Shown here in pieces: positions 1 through 8,441 of a stretch of 44,013 nt of DNA (positions are counted from its first letter, which is position 1; every line of letters begins with the position of its first letter). The notes under the pieces were generated by a model, which worked only from the letters and a program-made list of their open reading frames with translations, searched no databases and was not told the origin of the DNA. Location: positions 1 through 44,013 of the forward strand of contig JAFZIJ010000197.1 of NCBI GenBank assembly GCA_017554445.1, given 5' to 3'. The position numbers were made by a program, and so were the translations under genes. The DNA comes from Victivallales bacterium. GTDB taxonomy: Bacteria; Verrucomicrobiota; Lentisphaeria; Oligosphaerales; Oligosphaeraceae.

Positions 1-136
1 GGCGTGCGGCTGGTCCAGGCGCAGGGGCCGGTCGTACGGCTGGTCCAGGCGCAGGAGCCGGTCGTGCGGCTGGTCCGGGGGCGGGAGCCGGTCGTGCGGC
101 TGGTCCGGGCACGGGGGTTGGCCGTGCGGCTGGTCC
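1..136. repeat. 30-bp tandem repeat inside the exported repeat protein
   Basis: The word CGGCTGGTCC recurs at 7, 37, 67, 97 and 127, exactly 30 bp apart. The units differ mostly at third codon positions and at a few Ala/Val and Ala/Thr changes. The period is a multiple of three, so copy-number change would alter protein length without shifting frame. The left limit is cut by the window. Confidence 0.9.
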
Positions 137-268
137 GGCTTTCACGGCGGGCTTGCCGCCAGGGCCTTTATCCCAGTCTTTCTGCGGGCCGCGTGGCTGT
201 GCGGCCAGATTCAGCGTGAAGAGGAAGGCTGCTACGACAGCGATGTTGGCGAGCGTCTGTTTCTTCAT
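1..268 (-). CDS. Exported Pro/Ala-rich repeat protein, N-terminal part (runs off the window)
   Basis: The start is the ATG at 268-266, preceded by a good Shine-Dalgarno (AGGAGAA). The visible 89 residues begin with a Lys-Lys signal peptide whose hydrophobic core ends in LNLAAQP, so cleavage probably falls between Ala and Gln. A short Gly/Pro/Lys linker follows, then at least four decapeptide repeats of the type GPAARPAPAP, encoded by 30-bp DNA repeats. The remainder of the protein lies left of position 1. Repeats of this kind usually form extended, flexible secreted or wall-spanning segments, but no function can be assigned. No stop codon is seen, so length is unknown. The reading is well supported by the start site, signal peptide and repeat periodicity. 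Confidence 0.75.
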   Translation of the reverse strand, partial: MKKQTLANIAVVAAFLFTLNLAAQPRGPQKDWDKGPGGKPAVKAGPAARPTPVPGPAARPAPAPGPAARPAPAPGPAVRPAPAPGPAAR

Positions 269-408
269 GGTTGTTCTCCTTTTCTATTTGATGTTGGACT
301 TGCTTTTCATTTTTTCAGGCCCGTGTTTTTTCGGGCGTCACTTACTAATATGAAGCAGTTTTGTATTTTTCCACAAAAAATGGAAAAAAGTTGTGAAAAA
401 AGTGATTT

Positions 409-2727
409 TTATTGGAGTTTCTGGATCAGTTCATCGATTTTAACGCGTGTCTTTTCAATGACTTGCGGATCTTTTGTGAATTTTGTCCAAGATTCGGACA
501 ATTCCATCGGTACTTTTACAAGTTCTTCCGCTTCTGCGATAAGGGCTTTTTCCGCATCGTTTTTCGGTGTGAATTTGGCGGCGAGATCCTGCAGGATGGC
601 GAGGGCTTCGTAGTCTTCAATTCCATCGCGGAGATTCTCAAGACGGGTAGAGGCGAGCGGTGTCGCATCTGGGCCGGGATAGATGAGAATGCCGTCGGAA
701 TTCGTATTGTAGGAGAAGCAGTTCCATGGTTCGTCGGGCCATTTGGGGGCGGCCATGTTCCAGTTTTTCGTCGGCTGATAATGGTTAATAAGGTAATAGA
801 GGAAGCCAGTCAGTTTGTATTGGTAGAACTGCCATGGGAGGACGCGTGGGCAGACGCCGTCGAAATCGATGAAGAAGTTGGCGTAGGGACGGCCTGGCCC
901 ACAGCAGACATATGCCCACGCTTCCTGCCCGTCCGCCTGTGCCTTGCGGTAGTTTTCGACCGTTTTGTCGTTGATCTGCGACGTCACAGGCGTCCAGATG
1001 TCGAAATCATCCTTATGGCGTTCCATGTACGGATTGGCGGTTTCACGTTTGATCCACGGGAACTTCTGCTTGATGTGCTGATGAGTCGTCGTGATGGCGT
1101 AGTCCATGTGCTTTCTGCGTTCTGGCGGAAGCATTTCCGTTTCGTCGTAGGAATGCAGATACCATGTGAAATCATTCCAATCTTTTTCCTTGACGAATTT
1201 CTCCCATTCGGACAGCCAGCCATCGATTGCCGTGAGCGTTTCCTGTGCTTTCTGCGGGTCTTCGGAGAGGTCGCCGATGCACATGAGACAGGTGGCGTTC
1301 ATGCCGCGATCATAGCAGTACTGCATGTCCTCCATGGCGGGAACGACGCGTGACTTGCCTTTCTTGAGACCTGAGTAGATGACCGTCGGGCTGATGCGGT
1401 GGGCGAGCAGGAAGTCGTACATTTCCAACCATTTGGCCTTAGGGAGGACATCTTCGCATTCGTATGACGTATAGAGGACGCCGTGGCCGGTCTGGTCGGT
1501 CATATTGAGGCGTTTTTTCACTTCGTCCGGCTTGTACCAGATTTCCCACATGCCGGGGCAGATGCAGAAGGCGGTCTTCAGCTTGCCGCGGAGCGGAAGT
1601 GAGAACGGGCGGACTGTCAACGAGAGGGATGCCATCTGCGGCTCCACGCCGTCGGCTTTGAATTCAATGAGGCCGCGATATTCGCCGGCGGCGGTGCCGT
1701 GCGGGACATCGACGGTGAACCATACTGGTTGAACGAAGCCCGGCTCGACATCAAATGGTTTGTACGGCATCAACACGTCCGGCCACTGCCAGCCGGCCTT
1801 CGGGCCGACCGCCGTGCGGATGTAACCAATTGGATGAATGGAAATTCTGGAGGCGGGAAAGGCGGGCAACTTGCCATTGACGGACTGTAGATCCGTCACG
1901 GTGACGGTGACATTTTTCAACGGTTTGTCCAACGGGAAGACAACGAGCTGGAAGGATTCATGTTCACGGCCTGCGGCGGCGATGCGGATGTTGCGGCGGA
2001 AGTCGCCTGAATAGAGTTGCGCTTCGCGGAAAATCTTCTGCATTGGGCTGGCATGGCCGAGGAGAAAGTCGGTTCTCTTGTCCTTTTCGATGGGAGGGTA
2101 CTCTTCGCCAGCCGCGAGGCGGAGTTTTTCCACGTCGGCGTATTGAACTGTTTCAATCGAAATGCCGAGCCATGTGGTCTTGGAATTCGTGTCGTTGAAG
2201 TCAGAGAGATTGATTGAAGGTTTGCCGCCGCCTGCATTCCATGCGGGAACTGGAGAAGCGAGCTGCTCTTTGCCGTCGATGGTCCATGATGTGATGAGGT
2301 GCTGCGTGAAATCACATGTCATGACGCAGGGCTTGCCTGCTTCGACAGCTGATTTCGCAACGTGTTTGGCGTTGAGCGTGGGATGGACGCCCGTCAGTTC
2401 GACAACCATGGCGGAGCCGATGCGGAAGTCGTTGCCCCAACCGCCGATTTTCTGCGGGATAAACGTCCATGAAACACGTAAGATATTGCCGTCAAATCCA
2501 TTGGGAATTTCTTGAAGCGTCGTCGAAACAACAGTGACGGAGTGCGGTTTGTCCGCGATGGATTCCGTAACGAGGCCTTCCGGCGTGATTTCACTGACGC
2601 CTTTCAGCTGGATGGTCTTTTTGACGTCTTCCGTAAGATTCTTGAAGTCGATCTGCCAGATGGGCTGAGCGGAGAGCAATACTGCCGTGCAGATGGGAAG
2701 AATGGATAACACGAATCGTTTGTTCAT
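409..2727 (-). CDS. Exported GH123-like glycoside hydrolase (DUF4091 family)
   Basis: The protein has 772 residues from ATG 2727; a longer frame to 2802 is possible, but only the chosen start gives a clean signal peptide (MNKRFVLSILPICTAVLLSAQ) and it has an AAGG upstream. An N-terminal beta-rich region of about 230 residues is followed by a second beta domain ending near SLTVRPFSLP and then a TIM-barrel-like DUF4091 region. GH123 enzymes (beta-N-acetylgalactosaminidases) use an Asp-Glu pair; here a matching D528-E529 sits in the motif HSYDE. The C-terminal part ends with the NLRDGIEDYEAL segment typical of DUF4091 proteins. A role in trimming amino-sugar glycans outside the cytoplasm is inferred; the exact substrate is not certain. 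It is divergent from the hydrolase at 2834, with 106 bp between the starts. Confidence 0.8.
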   Translation of the reverse strand: MNKRFVLSILPICTAVLLSAQPIWQIDFKNLTEDVKKTIQLKGVSEITPEGLVTESIADKPHSVTVVSTTLQEIPNGFDGNILRVSWTFIPQKIGGWGNDFRIGSAMVVELTGVHPTLNAKHVAKSAVEAGKPCVMTCDFTQHLITSWTIDGKEQLASPVPAWNAGGGKPSINLSDFNDTNSKTTWLGISIETVQYADVEKLRLAAGEEYPPIEKDKRTDFLLGHASPMQKIFREAQLYSGDFRRNIRIAAAGREHESFQLVVFPLDKPLKNVTVTVTDLQSVNGKLPAFPASRISIHPIGYIRTAVGPKAGWQWPDVLMPYKPFDVEPGFVQPVWFTVDVPHGTAAGEYRGLIEFKADGVEPQMASLSLTVRPFSLPLRGKLKTAFCICPGMWEIWYKPDEVKKRLNMTDQTGHGVLYTSYECEDVLPKAKWLEMYDFLLAHRISPTVIYSGLKKGKSRVVPAMEDMQYCYDRGMNATCLMCIGDLSEDPQKAQETLTAIDGWLSEWEKFVKEKDWNDFTWYLHSYDETEMLPPERRKHMDYAITTTHQHIKQKFPWIKRETANPYMERHKDDFDIWTPVTSQINDKTVENYRKAQADGQEAWAYVCCGPGRPYANFFIDFDGVCPRVLPWQFYQYKLTGFLYYLINHYQPTKNWNMAAPKWPDEPWNCFSYNTNSDGILIYPGPDATPLASTRLENLRDGIEDYEALAILQDLAAKFTPKNDAEKALIAEAEELVKVPMELSESWTKFTKDPQVIEKTRVKIDELIQKLQ

Positions 2728-2833
2728 GGTGCAATGCCTTTTTATGTGGTATTGATTGAAAACAGTGGTTGGAAATGTATTGTTAAAAGTGAAGAAAGTC
2801 AATCACGTCCATTATAATAAATAGGAGTATGGA

Positions 2834-5800
2834 ATGAAAATGCGGATGTTTTTGGGAATGATGCTGGCCGTCGGACTGTGCGGCGCGCAGAATCTCTTGG
2901 AGAATGGTGATTTCACCGTGCAGTTCAAACGGCTTTCATCGCCTGCCGGATGGGACATGCAATGCAGTGGCAACTGCAAGATGGAAGTCGATAAAACCGT
3001 CACCTACAACGGCAAGCCGAGCCTGCGCATCGAATTGGAAGGCGATGGCGCAAAACAGTGGAACTGGGTGTGCCGTTCCGTCAAAGGTGCCGTCAACAGA
3101 GGCGCTTACACAATCAGCGCGATGGTCAAGACGGAAGGCCTGAAGGACGGCGCATTGGCGTATTTGTCGCTGAACGGCTATGACAACCATGGCAATCGTG
3201 TCATGACGAACGACAGCCAGCAGAAACTGACCGGCACAACTGATTGGACGAAAATAACCTATACCGTGCCGTCCATGGCGCGCGGCGTGTCGAAGGTGAT
3301 GGCGCATGCCTGTCTGTATGGCTATGGGAAAGCGTGGTTTACGAATATTCAAGTGGAAGCGGGAGAGGTGGCGACGGAATTTCGTCCCGCCGAAGCGGAT
3401 GTCGCGACGATTGTGCAGACGGAAGCGATGTCCGCCGCCGCGACGGCGTGGCTGGAAAAGCAGCAGTGGCGCGAACCGAAAGGCCCGAACCACCGCATCG
3501 CCGTTCTGGACATGGGGCTTTCCGCAACGAATGGCGAGGCCGGTCATCCAACCGATGTGCAAAAAGTCTGTGAGACGTTGAAGAATCTGACGCTTTCGGA
3601 CGGAGCGGTGACGGAGTCGCAGATTCTTTCAGCGGAGGAACTTGCGAATCCGGAAATCTTCAATATCGATCATTTTGCCATGCTCGTCGTACCAACGGGA
3701 CGCTATTTTCCTGCGACAGCCGTGAGAACGCTGACGGATTTCCTGCAGGAAGGCGGACTGATGGTGACATGCGGCGGATATGCGTTCGACAAGCCGGTGA
3801 TCAAGGTCGATGGCCGTTGGATTTCGCCTGCCGAACTGACGAAGGACGGTTTGAAAGGAACGCATGCGCTGTCGCTTCCAGCCGCCAGTTGGATGGATGC
3901 GGGAGCGAAAGGAACTCCCACGGCCATCGTTGATTGCGACGGTCCGAACGGGACGAAAGGCGTCCGTATCGCGACGCCGTTGATGACGCTTTACAACAAC
4001 GCGGCGATCAATCTGCCGAAGGATTTGCCGCAAGGATGGTCCGTTATCCATTTCTGGGCGAAAGGCGATGAACAGACGACGCGGGCGTGGTTTGAATTGG
4101 CGGAGCAGGATGGTGCCCGCTGGCATATCGCGTTGGATTTGACGACGGAATGGAAGGAATTCGTGCTGACACCGAGCGATTTCAACTATTGGCATGACAA
4201 CCCAAGCGTCGGCCGTGGCGGTGAAGGCGATCATTTGAAGCCAGAGAATGCCATCCGCCTGATGTTCGGCGTGTCGGCGGATATTGAAAAGGCGGGCATG
4301 GCGCATGATGTTTATATTGCGGATGTTAAGGTCGGTATTGATCCGTTGCGGACGTTGCGCGAGACGCCGGTTCCGCACATCAACACACGTCATGCACACA
4401 TCCGCGACGCGATGTGGCCGTTGCCGACGCAAATCAACATTTTCGATCCGTCGTTCGAACTGCGTCATGTGGAACGCATCGACGTCTGCCAGACGGCGGG
4501 CGTTTTTGACGCAACACGCCCATTGAAAGGCTCTTGGAAAGGTGCGAGCGGCTTCTCCACCATTGGGCAACTTGGCGTGAACGGCCATGGTTTCGGCCCG
4601 AATCGCGCACGGTGGATTCCATTGTTGGAATGTTTTGACAAGGATGGCCGCAGCCGTGGCCACGCCGCGGCGATTCTGCATCATTTCGCAAATGTCTTCA
4701 CAGGCTCCAGTTGGGCGTTTTTCGGCGTCGATAACATGGATTTGCTGGCGGACGACGGCGAACGCGTAGCACTGTTGCAACCAATTGTGAAGGCGCTGTT
4801 CCGTCGTGTTTACATAAGTCGCACAATGACAGGCTACATGTGTTACCGCAAGGGGGAGGATGCGTCGTTGCAGACGGTTGTTTCGAATTTCAGCCATGCG
4901 GATTGTAATGGACGTGTGCGGTTCGTTCTGACGGCGGAAAACGGTACGCAACTCGCATCGGTCGAAAGCGATTTCAATGTTCAGAACGGCGGCGAGACGA
5001 AAGTCGAGGCGTCGTGGAAAGTGCCACAGGACGCTCCTGATTATATATATGTAAAGGTGGAACTGCTGGACGGCGACAGCGTCGTGGATGCGGAGACAAC
5101 ATCCGTCGTGATTTGGGATGAAGCCGTGCAGGCGAAAGGCGTCCGCGTGAAACAGGAAGGGATGCGGCTGACCATCGGCGGTGAATCGCGTTTCTTCATG
5201 GGCAATCAGACGTATTGGGGGCAGAATGGCTCCGTGACGGCGCGTTCGCCCATGCATTTTGATCAGGATTTCAAGACGATGCGGGAACATGGCCTGCGGT
5301 GGTCCCGCTGTTTCATGCCGTTCGGTTCCGAGTTCGATAAACGTGTCAGCGATGCCGTTGTGCAGTTGGCCCAAAAGCATGGCATCGTGCTGTACCATAC
5401 GCCGAATCTGGGCAACACGGCGGACAAGGAGACCTTGGAACGGCAGAAGGCGACGATGGCGGAAATCGCTGAACGGTACAAACATGCGCCTGGACTGGCC
5501 ATCGACATCTGCAATGAGCAGACCGTGAAATTCACGTCGCAGGACTATAAGGACATGCTCGGGCAGGAGCCGAAGACGCAAGGCGAATGGAATGATCCGG
5601 ATGTTTACAAGACATATCAGACAGCGACGAAACTGCAGCGCAACTGGGCGGCGAACGGTGCTTCGGGAGCTCATGCCATGCGGCCGGAGACGCCTGTGTC
5701 CGCCGGCTGGATGCAGGGCTGGGGGGGCGGCAATACCGCAATGGAAGCGCTGATCGCGTCACTGGATTTGGATTTCACGGATCGCCACTACTACGGCAAT

Positions 5801-6874
5801 CCAGTGAACATGATGCCTCAGATAAAAGACGTGGATTTGCGGGTTTTGGGCAAGCCGCTGCTGGTCGGTGAATGTGGCTCGAAGAACCATCCGACGTTCA
5901 AGGCCTACGATCCATGGGGCAACGGCGATGACGATGAAAGCTACGACTACCGCTTCCGCTATCTTGTCTCCCACGCGTTCGGCATGGGCTGCACGGCGTT
6001 GCTGTCGTGGCATTGGCGCGATCCGATGGAAGGCATCTTCCCGTGCGGGCTGATCCATTCCACATGGGTGCCGCGGCCGACGGCCGCGTTGTACAAACGG
6101 ATGGCGGAGACGTTTGGAAAATTGGAACTGGTTGACAATCCGCCTGATACGGTTCTCCTTCTCGGCGACTATCTGCGCCATACGGCATTGCGTCAGCAAG
6201 TGATCAATGCGGAACATCGTGCGTCACAGGCGCTGATGTGGCTGGGCGCGAACTTCTCCGTGCTGCCGGATTCAGAGCTTAGCAAGTTGCCTGCATCCGT
6301 GAAAGTATTGATTTATCCCGTGCCGTATGTTGTTTCGGATGAAGTATTTGACGCATTGAAAGCATTTGTGAACCGCGGCGGTGTCCTATGGTTGTCTGGT
6401 GATATTTCCATTGAGAAGCCTGGAAGCGTGAAAAATCAACGGCTGATGGAACTTTGTGGCGTAAAATCCACAAAATTGATACCGCCTCTGATGGCTGCTG
6501 AAATCGAGGCGACTTCGGCGATGACACGAACAGAAGAAAAAGCAGGAATAAATTGCTATATCTATAAGGAAAATCGTTATTTCTGTAATAAGCCTTTGGA
6601 ATTGGATGGTGGTCGTGAAAAGCAAATGCGCGAATGGTACGGCATGGTGTTGCAGAAAGGAGGCGCGTCCATGACGCGACGTTCGGAAGATTCCAACAAA
6701 TTGGAAACGTTCCGCGTGCCTGGCAAAGGCGCGACAGGATGGGTCTTCTGGAACGGCGGTGCGGAAGACGTGAACGTTTCGCGCGGCGGCCATTCCATGA
6801 CCGTCCACCCGAAACGCATCGGCTATCTGCAGATAGCCGACGACGGCAAGCTGCAAGTAAAAGAAGAATTGTAA
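2834..6874 (+). CDS. Exported multidomain clan GH-A glycoside hydrolase
   Basis: The product has 1346 residues. The start ATG follows AGGAG at 2823-2827. A signal peptide (MFLGMMLAVGLCGAQN) precedes a jelly-roll carbohydrate-binding-like domain (about 20-190), a Rossmann/GATase-like segment (about 215-330), a second beta-sandwich module (about 350-510), and after further beta domains a TIM barrel starting near FFMGNQTYWGQ (about 790). The barrel has CNE with E895 as likely acid/base and GEC with E1013 as likely nucleophile, the clan-A arrangement. A further GATase-like domain (VLIYPVPYVVSDEVF, then FVNRGGVLWLSG) follows, as in beta-galactosidase trimerisation domains, and then a short beta tail. 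The family could not be named with confidence; GH2/GH42/GH5-like relatives are possible. It probably cleaves a plant or host polysaccharide outside the cytoplasm. The first 106 bp upstream are shared with the divergent GH123-like gene. Confidence 0.75.
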   Translation: MKMRMFLGMMLAVGLCGAQNLLENGDFTVQFKRLSSPAGWDMQCSGNCKMEVDKTVTYNGKPSLRIELEGDGAKQWNWVCRSVKGAVNRGAYTISAMVKTEGLKDGALAYLSLNGYDNHGNRVMTNDSQQKLTGTTDWTKITYTVPSMARGVSKVMAHACLYGYGKAWFTNIQVEAGEVATEFRPAEADVATIVQTEAMSAAATAWLEKQQWREPKGPNHRIAVLDMGLSATNGEAGHPTDVQKVCETLKNLTLSDGAVTESQILSAEELANPEIFNIDHFAMLVVPTGRYFPATAVRTLTDFLQEGGLMVTCGGYAFDKPVIKVDGRWISPAELTKDGLKGTHALSLPAASWMDAGAKGTPTAIVDCDGPNGTKGVRIATPLMTLYNNAAINLPKDLPQGWSVIHFWAKGDEQTTRAWFELAEQDGARWHIALDLTTEWKEFVLTPSDFNYWHDNPSVGRGGEGDHLKPENAIRLMFGVSADIEKAGMAHDVYIADVKVGIDPLRTLRETPVPHINTRHAHIRDAMWPLPTQINIFDPSFELRHVERIDVCQTAGVFDATRPLKGSWKGASGFSTIGQLGVNGHGFGPNRARWIPLLECFDKDGRSRGHAAAILHHFANVFTGSSWAFFGVDNMDLLADDGERVALLQPIVKALFRRVYISRTMTGYMCYRKGEDASLQTVVSNFSHADCNGRVRFVLTAENGTQLASVESDFNVQNGGETKVEASWKVPQDAPDYIYVKVELLDGDSVVDAETTSVVIWDEAVQAKGVRVKQEGMRLTIGGESRFFMGNQTYWGQNGSVTARSPMHFDQDFKTMREHGLRWSRCFMPFGSEFDKRVSDAVVQLAQKHGIVLYHTPNLGNTADKETLERQKATMAEIAERYKHAPGLAIDICNEQTVKFTSQDYKDMLGQEPKTQGEWNDPDVYKTYQTATKLQRNWAANGASGAHAMRPETPVSAGWMQGWGGGNTAMEALIASLDLDFTDRHYYGNPVNMMPQIKDVDLRVLGKPLLVGECGSKNHPTFKAYDPWGNGDDDESYDYRFRYLVSHAFGMGCTALLSWHWRDPMEGIFPCGLIHSTWVPRPTAALYKRMAETFGKLELVDNPPDTVLLLGDYLRHTALRQQVINAEHRASQALMWLGANFSVLPDSELSKLPASVKVLIYPVPYVVSDEVFDALKAFVNRGGVLWLSGDISIEKPGSVKNQRLMELCGVKSTKLIPPLMAAEIEATSAMTRTEEKAGINCYIYKENRYFCNKPLELDGGREKQMREWYGMVLQKGGASMTRRSEDSNKLETFRVPGKGATGWVFWNGGAEDVNVSRGGHSMTVHPKRIGYLQIADDGKLQVKEEL

Positions 6875-6880
6875 GAGCAT

Positions 6881-6916
6881 CTAGAGCTTCTAGAGCCGCT
6901 AGAGCTTCTAGAAAAA
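6881..6916. repeat. Short 9-bp tandem repeat after the GH-A gene
   Basis: Units CTAGAGCTT, CTAGAGCCG, CTAGAGCTT and a degenerate fourth lie 7 bp after the stop codon of the hydrolase. Each unit contains TAG. It is one of several short border arrays in this window. Confidence 0.75.
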
Positions 6917-6950
6917 ACTAAAAATCTACAAAAATAGTTGTGAATTTTAT

Positions 6951-6978
6951 TTGACATCCCGTTTTGGGTGTGTATATT
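6951..6978 (+). promoter_or_regulatory. Sigma70-type promoter for metY
   Basis: TTGACA (6951-6956) is followed after 16 bp by TATATT (6973-6978). Transcription would begin near 6985, leaving a leader of about 78 nt. The leader contains only a small CCAT/ATGG hairpin; no SAM-riboswitch core was recognised. Confidence 0.65.
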
Positions 6979-7063
6979 TTATTTCGTGACCATGAAAAAT
7001 GGCTTTTATGCGTAAAAAGAAACACAACCAAAATCAACCATCTTTAACCAACAGGAGGGCATG

Positions 7064-8338
7064 ATGAGCAACAAGACATACCATATCGAAACACTGGCGA
7101 TTCATGCAGGACAAGTTCCGGATCCGACGACGCTTTCCCGCGCCGTGCCCGTCTATCGGACGACCGCCTACGCATTCCGCAATTCGCAGCATGGGGCCGA
7201 TCTTTTCGCGCTCCGTGAAAGCGGCAACATCTACGCCCGCCTGATGAATCCGACGGAGGACATTCTGGAGAAGCGTCTGGCCGCGTTGGAAGGCGGCGCG
7301 GCGGCTCTGGCCGTCTCTTCGGGCACGGCGGCCATCTATTTCACCATCACGAACATCGCCAAGCAGGGCGATGAAATCGTCGCCGCAAACAACTTGTACG
7401 GAGGCACCTACACGCAGTTCGACGCCATCCTGCCGCAGCAGGGCATCAAGGTGAACTTCACGCCCGTCAACGATTTCATCGCCGTGGAGGCCGCCATCAA
7501 CGACAAGACGCGCGCCATCTACATCGAAACGGTCGGCAACCCCGGCCTGGACATCGCGGACATCGAAGGCTATGCCGTCATCGCCAAAAAGCACCATCTG
7601 CCGTTGATCGTCGATTCGACGTTCACGCCGCCGACGTTGCTGCGTCCCATCGAACACGGCGCGAACATCGTCGTTCATTCGCTGTCGAAATGGATCGGCG
7701 GCCACGGCACAGCCATCGGCGGTGCCGTCATCGACGCAGGCAATTTCGATTGGACGGATCCGAAATTCGATCTCTACAACCAGCCCGACCGCGGTTACCA
7801 CGGCCTGCGTTTCGCCCATGATCTTGGCGACGCGAATCCGCTTGCGTTCATCATGCGTCTGCGCACGGTCGGTCTCCGCAACCAAGGCCCGACGTTGGCT
7901 CCCGATGCGGCGTGGCTTTTCTTGCAAGGCCTTGAATCGCTACCGCTTCGCATGGCGAAACACAGCGAAAACGGTCTCGCCGTGGCGAATTTCCTGAAGA
8001 ACCATCCGAAAGTCGCATGGGTGAAATATCCTGCTTTCAACCCATTGGCCGCCAAGTACTTGCCGAATGGCGCGAACGGCATGGTCGTGTTCGGTATCAA
8101 GGGTGGCGCGAAAGAAGCACAGCATCTGGTTGATAATCTGGATTTGTTCACAATCATCGCAAACGTCGGTGACGCGAAGAGCCTTGTCATCCATCCCGCG
8201 AGCACGACGCATTCGCAGCTCAGCGAAGAGGATCAGATCAAGGCTGGTCTGCCGCCGGAATTGATCCGCTTGTCCATCGGCTTGGAGAACATCGACGACA
8301 TTATTGGTGCTTTGGACGATGCGCTGAAGCTGATCTGA
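7064..8338 (+). CDS. metY: O-acetylhomoserine sulfhydrylase (PLP enzyme)
   Basis: The enzyme makes homocysteine from O-acetylhomoserine and sulfide, the direct sulfhydrylation route to methionine. The 424-residue product matches the usual family length of about 425-435. It opens with the family signature ETLAIHAGQ, has YARLMNPT, the cofactor-binding SSGTAA segment, VDSTFTPP, and the PLP-binding lysine K209 in HSLSKWIGG. An ATG at 7061 also exists, but AGGAGGG at 7053-7059 touches it, so the second ATG at 7064 has the better spacing. The gene stands alone between its own promoter and a rho-independent terminator. Related Cys/Met-metabolism enzymes such as cystathionine gamma-synthase are possible alternatives, but the length and the GNIYARLMNPT region favour MetY. 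Confidence 0.92.
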   Translation: MSNKTYHIETLAIHAGQVPDPTTLSRAVPVYRTTAYAFRNSQHGADLFALRESGNIYARLMNPTEDILEKRLAALEGGAAALAVSSGTAAIYFTITNIAKQGDEIVAANNLYGGTYTQFDAILPQQGIKVNFTPVNDFIAVEAAINDKTRAIYIETVGNPGLDIADIEGYAVIAKKHHLPLIVDSTFTPPTLLRPIEHGANIVVHSLSKWIGGHGTAIGGAVIDAGNFDWTDPKFDLYNQPDRGYHGLRFAHDLGDANPLAFIMRLRTVGLRNQGPTLAPDAAWLFLQGLESLPLRMAKHSENGLAVANFLKNHPKVAWVKYPAFNPLAAKYLPNGANGMVVFGIKGGAKEAQHLVDNLDLFTIIANVGDAKSLVIHPASTTHSQLSEEDQIKAGLPPELIRLSIGLENIDDIIGALDDALKLI

Positions 8339-8342
8339 ATCA

Positions 8343-8370
8343 AATTAACAATTAACAATTAACAATTAAT
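8343..8370. repeat. Heptamer array AATTAAC x4
   Basis: Four tandem units (AATTAAC three times, then AATTAAT) begin 4 bp after the metY stop codon. Each contains TAA, so the four copies place stops in all three forward frames. Confidence 0.85.
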
Positions 8371-8383
8371 AATTTACAGAATA

Positions 8384-8426
8384 GCCGCCGCCGTGTGACG
8401 TTGTTGCGTCATGCGGCGGCATTTTT
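8384..8426 (+). terminator. Rho-independent terminator after metY
   Basis: GCCGCCGC (8384-8391) pairs with GCGGCGGC (8413-8420), with an inner GTGACG/CGTCA extension of the stem, followed by a T run at 8422-8426. Confidence 0.85.
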
Positions 8427-8441
8427 ACATGACTCATTATT

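Noticed and set aside
1..136. CRISPR array
   Set aside because: The 30-bp repeats are contiguous, without spacers, and code for a regular decapeptide.
2813..2818. TATAAT as promoter of the hydrolase at 2834
   Set aside because: Transcription would start at about 2825, inside the ribosome binding site, so it is more likely chance AT-rich sequence; a similar TATAAT lies just before the site of the gene at 43265.
3629..5674. 681-residue minus-strand frame
   Set aside because: It is antisense to the well-supported hydrolase at 2834-6874 and has a His/Arg-rich composition with no motif or ribosome site; such frames arise from the codon bias of the sense gene.
6980..7060. SAM-type riboswitch before metY
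   Set aside because: The leader is only about 78 nt, A-rich and lacks a multi-helix core.
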